From assembly GCF_021531975.1 (NCBI RefSeq), contig NZ_JAFBIY010000002.1, forward strand, positions 186,001 through 250,000: a stretch of 64,000 bases of DNA. The letters run 5' to 3'. The stretch is from Faecalicatena contorta. Its GTDB lineage: Bacteria > Bacillota > Clostridia > Lachnospirales > Lachnospiraceae. The notes beneath the pieces are model-generated. The model was not told where the DNA came from, searched no databases, and saw only the letters and a program-made list of their open reading frames with translations. The position numbers and the translations under genes are program-made. Shown here piece by piece: positions 59,273-64,000 of this stretch; positions within the stretch are counted from its first letter, which is position 1, and each line of letters begins with the position of its first letter.

Positions 59273-59316
59273 ATGCTCATTATTAACTATATCATACAAA
59301 AAGAGAGGCGAAAGAT

Positions 59317-60546
59317 ATGCAATTCAAAGAAATTAATCCATCACCAAGAACACTTATGACACCTGGACCGGTAGAGGCTGACCCCCGAGTTCTTCGCGCT
59401 ATGAGTGCACATATCCTCGGTCAGTTTGATCCGGAATTTACAGCTCTTATGAATGAAACAATGGAAATGGAGCGCTACGTTTTCCAGACAAAGAATCATC
59501 AGACATATGTTGTAGACACAACTTCCAGAGGTGGTCTTGAAACTGTACTGACCGGCGCGATCTGTCCGGGAGACAAAGTGCTGATCCCGGCTTTCGGTCG
59601 TTTTGGTTACCTTCTTGCAGAGATTCTGGAACGCTGCGGTGCCGAAATAACCTTACTTGAGCGCGAATGGGGAACCGTATTTGAACCAGAAGAAATCGAA
59701 GAGGCGCTGAAAAAAGATTCCTATAAAGCAGTTGCCTGCATTCACGGTGAAACATCTACTTCTATGATGCAGCCACTCAAAGAGATCGGTGAGATCTGCG
59801 AAAGACACGGGGCTCTTCTCATTGTCGACTCTGTAGCGACACTCGGCGGTGCAGAAGTAAAAGTAGATGAATGGAAACTGTCCGCATGTATTTCCGGTAC
59901 ACAAAAATGTATCTCTGCTCCGTCTGGTTCTGCTCTCATTACTTATAACAGCCAGATTGAAGACATCGTAAAAGCTCGTAAAAAAGTAGAAAAAGGCATT
60001 CGTACTGCAGACGATGTAGCAGGAACACTTGCCGGCATCCCAAGCAACTATCTCGACCTCGGACAGCTCGAAGACTACTGGAGTCCGAGACGTCTGAACC
60101 ACCACACAGAAGCAACAAGCATGCAGTACGCTGTTCACGAAGCGCTCCGCTGCATTGTAGACGAGACACTGGAAGCAAGATTCGCGAGACACAAACTCAA
60201 TGACGAAGCTCTTTGTGCAGGTCTTCAGGCAATGGGACTTAGCATTTTCGGCGACATTGCACACAAAATGCCTGTCGTTACAGCAATCAATATCCCGGAC
60301 GGTGCAGATGGAAAAACAATCCGCTCCATGCTGCTTAACGACTTTGGAATTGAAATTGCAACATCCTTCGGCCCATTAGACGGAAAAATCTTACGAATCG
60401 GTAACATGGGTTATTCCAGCCAGAAGAGAAACATTCTCCTCCTTCTCGGCGCACTGGAAGCAGTCATGCTGCAAAATGGTGTAAAGATTGCTGTTGGAGA
60501 AGGTGTTGCTGCCGCTCTTGATGTTTACAAAAAAGCAGGAAAATAG
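59317..60546 (+). CDS. Class V aminotransferase, alanine/serine-glyoxylate type (PucG-like)
   Basis: The 409-residue enzyme has the class V PLP fold: LMTPGPVEADPRVLRAMS, VDTTSRGGLETVL, HGETSTSM, LIVDSVATLGGAEVKVDEW, and SGTQKCISAPSGSA with the PLP-binding Lys. It most resembles alanine- or serine-glyoxylate and ureidoglycine-glyoxylate aminotransferases. The substrate is uncertain. It could use a two-carbon product of the neighbouring pathway. AGAGGCG precedes the ATG. Confidence 0.9.
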   Translation: MQFKEINPSPRTLMTPGPVEADPRVLRAMSAHILGQFDPEFTALMNETMEMERYVFQTKNHQTYVVDTTSRGGLETVLTGAICPGDKVLIPAFGRFGYLLAEILERCGAEITLLEREWGTVFEPEEIEEALKKDSYKAVACIHGETSTSMMQPLKEIGEICERHGALLIVDSVATLGGAEVKVDEWKLSACISGTQKCISAPSGSALITYNSQIEDIVKARKKVEKGIRTADDVAGTLAGIPSNYLDLGQLEDYWSPRRLNHHTEATSMQYAVHEALRCIVDETLEARFARHKLNDEALCAGLQAMGLSIFGDIAHKMPVVTAINIPDGADGKTIRSMLLNDFGIEIATSFGPLDGKILRIGNMGYSSQKRNILLLLGALEAVMLQNGVKIAVGEGVAAALDVYKKAGK

Positions 60547-60559
60547 AAAACAGGACACA

Positions 60560-60602
60560 AATTGGGGACGTAGACTTTTTGAAAAAGTCTACGTCCCCAA
60601 TT
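60560..60602. repeat. GGGAC/GTCCC hairpin, copy 4
   Basis: AATTGGGGACGTAGACTTTT pairs perfectly with its reverse complement. It lies between the aminotransferase and tpi genes and may act as a terminator. Confidence 0.8.
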
Positions 60603-60684
60603 GCACATTTTACTGCTTTCATATATAATAATAGGTAGGAATTTTTCATTTATTCCATCAAAAAACATCCCCAAGGAGGCACTC

Positions 60685-61467
60685 ATGAGTAAAAAATTAT
60701 ATTTCGGAAGTAACTTGAAAATGTACAAGAACATCAAAGATACCGTTGATTATCTTCAGGCACTGGTGGAGAACACAAAGGACATCAGCCGTGATGAAAT
60801 CGAGTTATTCATCATCCCGTCTTACACAACTCTGGAAAGCGCTACAAAGAACGTAGACCGTAACTATGTTAAACTCGGCGCACAGAATATGTGCTGGGAA
60901 GATGAAGGACAGTTTACAGGCGAGATTTCTCCTCTTATGTTGAAAGAGCTTGGTCTTGACCTTGTTATGATCGGCCACTCTGAAAGAAGACATGTATTCG
61001 GTGAGACTGATGTGGAAGAGAACAAGAAGGTAAAAGCTGCACTTAATCATGGATTTACTACTCTTCTCTGTATTGGCGAAACTGCTGAAGAAAAGAACTT
61101 TGGAATCAGTGCTGAAGTACTTCGTACACAGCTTAAGGTTGGATTCCATGATGTTCCGGTTTCTCAGGTTCCAAATATCTGGGTTGCATACGAGCCGGTA
61201 TGGTCCATCGGTGTTAACGGAACTCCTGCTTCTGCTGACTATGCCGAGGAAATGCATAAAGTTATCAAAGGCTGTCTGGAAGAGATCTTCGGTGACGCTG
61301 CCAAAGATATTCCGGTACTGTATGGCGGAAGTGTTAATCCTGGCAATGCAAATGAACTCATTGTTCAGCCTTCTATTGATGGTCTGTTTACAGGACGTGC
61401 CGCATGGCAGGCAGACAAGTTTGATAAGCTGATCCGTGATGCAAAAGCTACATACGAAGCTCAATAG
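60685..61467 (+). CDS. tpiA: Triosephosphate isomerase
   Basis: The 260-residue enzyme interconverts DHAP and glyceraldehyde-3-phosphate. It has the catalytic Lys in GSNLKMYK, His in VMIGHSERRHVFGE, Glu in VAYEPVWSIG, and the phosphate loops LYGGSVNPGN and DGLFTGRAAW. ATG at 60685 follows AAGGAGG and is preferred to the frame start at 60601. The second residue of the usual AYEPVWAIGTG loop is altered to SIGVNG, as in TPI-like tetrulose-phosphate isomerases. It could thus be the housekeeping enzyme or a pathway-specific paralogue. Confidence 0.93.
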   Translation: MSKKLYFGSNLKMYKNIKDTVDYLQALVENTKDISRDEIELFIIPSYTTLESATKNVDRNYVKLGAQNMCWEDEGQFTGEISPLMLKELGLDLVMIGHSERRHVFGETDVEENKKVKAALNHGFTTLLCIGETAEEKNFGISAEVLRTQLKVGFHDVPVSQVPNIWVAYEPVWSIGVNGTPASADYAEEMHKVIKGCLEEIFGDAAKDIPVLYGGSVNPGNANELIVQPSIDGLFTGRAAWQADKFDKLIRDAKATYEAQ

Positions 61468-61478
61468 ATAACGATTAG

Positions 61479-61510
61479 GGCAAAGCCATTTTGCGTGCTT
61501 TGCCTTATTT
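61479..61510 (+). terminator. Terminator of tpi
   Basis: GGCAAAGC and GCTTTGCC form the stem, followed by TTATTTA. Confidence 0.75.
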
Positions 61511-61515
61511 ATACA

Positions 61516-61553
61516 AGAAGGAGCTGCTTTCTTTCGAAAGCAGCTCCTTCTTT
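61516..61553. terminator. Bidirectional terminator between tpi and the bicupin gene
   Basis: AAGAAGGAGCTGCTTT and its reverse complement form a perfect 16-bp stem with a short loop. Confidence 0.9.
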
Positions 61554-61593
61554 GATTTATCAGATTATATTGGGGGATAGATATATGGCTGTT

Positions 61594-62508
61594 TTATAAC
61601 TCTGTGATAGCAAATACCACTTTAACTGGTTTTGCTTCAAAGTTTACTAACTGATATTTTGTTCCTGCTGGTAAGAAGAATGTATCTTCTGGCTCAAGAA
61701 CAAAGCTTTCTTCCAGATCAACAAGGTTAACTGTTACCGGTCCGTCTACGCAGTATAATGCTCCATCACCTGCATGTGAATCCGGATCAGAACATCTTGG
61801 GCCGTATCCGCCTGCTGGAAGAATCATTTCTCCGAAGTGACCGTAGTCATTACTTGTGATAAATCTCATAAGCATCGGATGAGTTGTTCCGTGTACGTTG
61901 TTTAACTTTTCAAAATCACGTACTGCATATACAGCGCCTGTCTGTCTTGCTTCTGCAGGATCAACCGGCCAGCATCCGATATCATCTGTACATCCCTGTC
62001 TGGAGATGTCTTTGATTGCTCCACGCATATCCGGAAGCTTGTCATTGTTTGGTCCTTTGTAGAACTTTGTCTCTTCCTCTGTAGGAATTACTGCTGGTGG
62101 AATGGACTCGCTCCATGCCTTTGGTGTGATAAAGTAAAGGATTCTTGCCTTCTTGTCAGAGAAGTTGTGGCAGCAATGCCATGCACCTTCCGGCATGAAG
62201 AGACCTTCACCTGTCTCAAGATATGCAAACTGTCCGTTTCCACTTCTCTGTACTACAGGTCCGTTCAGGATGTAGTAAGACTCATCACCTGGATGAATAT
62301 CAAGTGGTGCAAATACTCCACCTGGGCCTAATTCGTAGATACCTAACATGAAAGTATCTGTTGTGATCATTGTAAATGTATTGTCAGATGTAAATGCGTT
62401 GTTTGGCGGATATAAAGCTGTTGAATAATCCTGCTTACGAATTAACATTGGTTTCTTTTTGTCTGGTTCGAATGGGAATTTTCCCATGATGTCAAATAAT
62501 TTTGCCAT
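61594..62508 (-). CDS. Bicupin protein of unknown substrate
   Basis: The 304-residue protein has two cupin domains (about residues 55-135 and 215-300). The first keeps metal-ligand-like residues (PLDIHPGDESYYILNG and PEGAWHCCHN). The second (SHAGDGALYCVDGPVTV, FFLPAGTKYQL) is more degenerate. Between them is a linker of about 70 residues. Such bicupins can be isomerases, oxygenases or aminohydrolases; none can be assigned. GAGAGATTCG with AAAGGAG upstream marks the start. It is separated from the sugar genes by terminators. Confidence 0.75.
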   Translation of the reverse strand: MAKLFDIMGKFPFEPDKKKPMLIRKQDYSTALYPPNNAFTSDNTFTMITTDTFMLGIYELGPGGVFAPLDIHPGDESYYILNGPVVQRSGNGQFAYLETGEGLFMPEGAWHCCHNFSDKKARILYFITPKAWSESIPPAVIPTEEETKFYKGPNNDKLPDMRGAIKDISRQGCTDDIGCWPVDPAEARQTGAVYAVRDFEKLNNVHGTTHPMLMRFITSNDYGHFGEMILPAGGYGPRCSDPDSHAGDGALYCVDGPVTVNLVDLEESFVLEPEDTFFLPAGTKYQLVNFEAKPVKVVFAITEL

Positions 62509-62556
62509 TTCGAATCTCTCCTTTGCATTGAAATATTTGGTTTACCGTGTTTCTTT

Positions 62557-64000
62557 TTAGAGAAGCTCTAACACTTCTTTTGCCGTTGCTTTGGAAACGA
62601 CCTCTTTTGCAAGCTTCTGTGCCTCTTCATAACTTGTGTTCCGCAGTCTGTATTTTACGGTTTTGATTGAACCGGCTGACATACTGAACTCGTCAAGCCC
62701 CATTCCCAGAAGAATCGGTGATGCCTTATCGTTACTTGCAAATTCTCCGCACATACCAGCCTTAATGCCATGAGCATGGGCACGATCAATGACATGATTG
62801 ATAGCACGAAGCACTGTCGGATGGAAGGAATTATAAAGGCTTGATATAGCTTCATTCCCTCTGTCCACTGCCAGCAGATACTGTGTCAGGTCATTTGTTC
62901 CGATACTGAAGAAATCCACACGCTGTGCAAACTCATCTGCCATCATTACGGAAGACGGAGTCTCGATCATCATGCCGACCTCAACATCATCACGGAATTC
63001 CTTTCCTTCTGCAGTCAGTTCCTGCTTGCATTCTGCGAGAAGTCTGTTTGCTTCTTCCAGCTCCTCCACGGATATTAACATCGGATACATGATCCGTATG
63101 TTACCATAAATACTTGCACGAAGCAGCGCACGAAGCTGTGTCTTAAACATCTCCGGCATATTCAGGCAGAGGCGGATCGCTCTGCATCCAAGGAACGGAT
63201 TTTCTTCTTTTGCAAATTCAAAATAATCCAGTCCCTTATCTCCGCCGATATCCAGCGTACGGATGGTAAGCTCCTTACCCTCTGTAAGAATAGCTGCTTC
63301 TTTATAAATTTCAAACTGCTCTTCCTCAGACGGGAAGCCATCTTTTTTCATCATGTAAACAAATTCACTTCTAAAAAGACCGATTCCTTCCATCTGACTA
63401 CCAAGAGCGTCCTTGATGTCGTCGATATTACCCACGTTTGCACAGAGCATGAATTTATGTCCGTCTTTCGTCACAGATGGATTCTTGCTTTCTTCCTCCA
63501 TCATTTTCTCCTGCTCTTCAAACTGGGATTTTTTCTTTGTAAATTCTTCAATTGTTTCATCATCCGGCTCAAGATATACTTCTCCGGTTCCGGCATCCAT
63601 AGCAGTCATCATGCCGCTTTTTACCTCTGCACAGATGTCTTTTACACCGGTCAGACATGGAATACCTCTTCCTTTTGCGATGATAGATACATGGCTTGTA
63701 ACTCCGCCCACTTCCGTAAGGAATCCAAGAACCTTGGAAAAATCCATATTTGCTGTATCAGACGGTGTCAATTCCTCAGCAACTATGATCGCAGGTTCTT
63801 CCATTTCCTGGAATGGATTTTCCTCGATGCCCTGAAGTGCATACTGGAGGCGCTTTTTCACATCTTTTAAATCTGCCGCACGCTCTTTCATATACACATC
63901 ATCCATGCTGTCAAAAATCATTACAAACTCATCAATCGTATCTTCTACCGCAGACTCTGCATTGCAGCCGCTCTGAATCTTAGCTGTAATGCCCTGTATC
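62557..64000 (-). CDS. ptsI: PTS enzyme I (phosphoenolpyruvate-protein phosphotransferase), C-terminal part
   Basis: The frame runs open to the window edge, so the N-terminal 70-80 residues are missing; upstream codons read NAESAVEDTIDEF. The phospho-His is in GGVTSHVSIIAKGRGIP. The PEP-binding barrel shows GLFRSEFVYM, TLDIGGDKGLDYF, NPFLGCRAIRL, GMMIETPSSVMMADEFA, FSIGTNDLTQYLLAVDR and the catalytic Cys in GMCGEFASND. It transfers phosphate from PEP to HPr. In Firmicutes ptsH usually lies just upstream, and it would be outside the window here. Confidence 0.95.
   Translation of the reverse strand, partial: IQGITAKIQSGCNAESAVEDTIDEFVMIFDSMDDVYMKERAADLKDVKKRLQYALQGIEENPFQEMEEPAIIVAEELTPSDTANMDFSKVLGFLTEVGGVTSHVSIIAKGRGIPCLTGVKDICAEVKSGMMTAMDAGTGEVYLEPDDETIEEFTKKKSQFEEQEKMMEEESKNPSVTKDGHKFMLCANVGNIDDIKDALGSQMEGIGLFRSEFVYMMKKDGFPSEEEQFEIYKEAAILTEGKELTIRTLDIGGDKGLDYFEFAKEENPFLGCRAIRLCLNMPEMFKTQLRALLRASIYGNIRIMYPMLISVEELEEANRLLAECKQELTAEGKEFRDDVEVGMMIETPSSVMMADEFAQRVDFFSIGTNDLTQYLLAVDRGNEAISSLYNSFHPTVLRAINHVIDRAHAHGIKAGMCGEFASNDKASPILLGMGLDEFSMSAGSIKTVKYRLRNTSYEEAQKLAKEVVSKATAKEVLELL

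Noticed and set aside
53813-62508. Purine/ureide catabolism cluster (PucG-like aminotransferase plus bicupin as ureidoglycine enzymes)
   Set aside because: The bicupin does not show the expected ureidoglycine aminohydrolase sequence, no other ureide gene is present, and terminators separate it from the aminotransferase.

Overview
The window reads as chromosome of an anaerobic, low-to-mid GC Clostridia bacterium, most likely a gut Lachnospiraceae member (inference). The grounds are: adjacent [FeFe]-hydrogenase maturases (hydG, hydF), a two-subunit iron-sulfur serine dehydratase, a type III glutamine synthetase, a two-gene minimal SUF pair, the murB-rapZ-whiA-HPr block, a DUF4317 protein, an Rpn/PD-(D/E)XK protein and strong AGGAGG ribosome-binding sites throughout.

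Layout. 1-6.8 kb is core metabolism: hydG (cut by the window edge), hydF, a 194-bp fold-back element, a sirtuin, a HAD phosphatase, serine dehydratase and a DUF4317 protein. 6.9-13.8 kb is a mobile element inserted in the 3' end of tRNA-Leu(CAG). It is bounded by a perfect 25-bp direct repeat (6973-6997 and 13738-13762) and carries a tyrosine integrase, a rolling-circle-type Rep, a serine resolvase with a candidate 28-bp res site, small zinc-ribbon genes, a YbjQ-type protein and an XRE regulator. 13.8-17.1 kb is a second, heavily deleted prophage skeleton (capsid, scaffold, two terminase N-termini, portal, head-morphogenesis/toxin and a putative immunity gene). A YefM-YoeB toxin-antitoxin pair follows.

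18-30 kb holds a membrane protein, the SUF pair, a parvulin, a membrane-bound MerR regulator, an Rpn-family protein with a 21-bp tandem repeat, a surface protein, a YmaF protein, an ECF sigma/anti-sigma pair behind an ECF-like promoter, a zinc alcohol dehydrogenase, and a two-component locus in which a deletion joins a truncated histidine kinase to the last codons of an ABC permease. 30-36.2 kb is a 1754-residue DUF4062-STAND NTPase with a helical-repeat tail, alone between a tRNA-Leu gene and a six-gene tRNA operon. This is the strongest candidate for an uncharacterised, possibly defensive, system.

36-53.7 kb is core again: FAD/Rieske oxidoreductase, phosphodiesterase, RdgB, rRNA methyltransferase, an unannotated 55-residue Asn-rich repeat protein, GlnN, class II aldolase, lipid kinase, HPr-like protein, WhiA, RapZ, MurB, a CNNM/CorC protein, an amidase and two peptidases. 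53.8-62.5 kb is a carbohydrate cluster under a SorC regulator: PfkB kinase, class II aldolase, aldehyde dehydrogenase and an orphan sugar-binding lipoprotein in one direction, and a class V aminotransferase and triosephosphate isomerase in the other. The logic suggested is phosphorylate, cleave to a triose phosphate plus an aldehyde, oxidise the aldehyde and isomerise the triose. A bicupin and enzyme I of the PTS (cut by the window edge) end the window.

Two recurrent non-coding themes stand out. Four intergenic hairpins share GGGAC/GTCCC ends with different interiors, and two intrinsic-terminator-like hairpins have 3' arms that contain the Shine-Dalgarno sequence of the next gene.
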